From: UBA9676 sp036005525
GTDB taxonomy: Bacteria; Actinomycetota; Actinomycetes; Streptosporangiales; Streptosporangiaceae
Reading direction: 5' to 3'
Assembly (NCBI GenBank): GCA_036005525.1
Contig: DASYQM010000252.1
Span: 1-5,703, forward strand
DNA length: 5,703 nucleotides
Made by a program: the position numbers and the translations under genes. Under the pieces are notes generated by a model. It was not told the origin of the DNA. It ran no database searches and was given only the letters and a program-made list of their open reading frames with translations. This document shows, in pieces, positions 5,559 through 5,703 of this stretch. How positions within the stretch are numbered: the first letter of the stretch is position 1; the number at the start of each line of letters is the position of its first letter.

Positions 5559-5703
5559 ATGCCCGACTCGGCGAACACCCGCGGGCGCACGAAACGGTGG
5601 GCAGGTGCCGTGGGCCTGCTGGCTGCGGGCCTAATCAGCGGCGGCGTCCTCGCCAGCACGCTCAGCGCGTCCGCGAGTACTTCGGCGGCAGGCGGCAGCA
5701 CCG
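5559..5703 (+). CDS. Secreted or membrane-anchored protein, N-terminus only (runs off the right edge)
   Basis: 48 codons are visible from ATG 5559, with AAGGAG eight bases upstream. The start shows a basic n-region (RGRTKRW, 8-14), a hydrophobic core (AGAVGLLAAGLISGGVLAST, 15-34) and a possible signal-peptidase site after Ala-Ser-Ala (37-39). A Ser/Ala/Gly-rich linker begins right after (STSAAGGST). This is a classical Sec signal peptide or, if uncleaved, a single N-terminal anchor. There is no lipobox Cys in the part seen. Similar N-termini precede small extracytoplasmic domains (for example PepSY-type) in actinomycetes, but the domain lies outside the window and cannot be named. Confidence 0.75.
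   Translation, partial: MPDSANTRGRTKRWAGAVGLLAAGLISGGVLASTLSASASTSAAGGST

Overview
The window is GC-rich DNA with strong G/C at third codon positions. It contains two protein families seen mainly in actinomycetes (a TIGR03085-type MDMPI/DinB-like protein and a DUF2254 membrane protein) and a leaderless-looking start. Together these point to an actinobacterium, but the genus cannot be fixed from the sequence. No rRNA, tRNA or CRISPR array was seen.

Layout. (1) 1-445, minus strand: N-terminal 148 residues of a DUF2254 membrane protein, running off the left edge. (2) 595-2732: a mobile element of about 2.14 kb. Its ends are 19-bp terminal inverted repeats (17/19 matching), and it is flanked by 9-bp direct repeats (GTAGAGCAC / GTAGAACAC, 8/9). 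It carries an ISAs1-family transposase on the minus strand (637-1788), broken by three single-base deletions, and an intact divergent passenger gene of the TIGR03085 family on the plus strand (1922-2563). (3) Removing the element and one repeat copy joins two minus-strand fragments (2733-2837 and 526-585) into one open frame, so the element probably landed in an already small or decaying host ORF. (4) 3193-3627, minus strand: a small charged alpha-helical/coiled-coil protein of unknown function. (5) 3628-4532: mostly unassigned, with a doubtful plus-strand ORF (4007-4540) that has a Cys cluster and overlaps the next gene. (6) 4533-4931, plus strand: a small VOC (glyoxalase/fosfomycin-resistance fold) protein with a 13-bp palindrome and a good ribosome binding site in front. 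(7) 4932-5558: intergenic, ending in two tandem hairpins. (8) 5559-5703, plus strand: start of an exported or membrane-anchored protein, running off the right edge.

The main result is the boundary of the mobile element. At first sight this looks like a decayed IS next to an unrelated gene. The matched ends and target duplication lie outside both genes, so the TIGR03085 gene appears to be cargo of an ISAs1-type unit. The transposase start region can also fold so that its Shine-Dalgarno sequence is buried in a 10-bp perfect stem, a plausible brake on translation from read-through transcripts. Before insertion, the minus strand probably read: coiled-coil gene, small ORF, DUF2254 gene.
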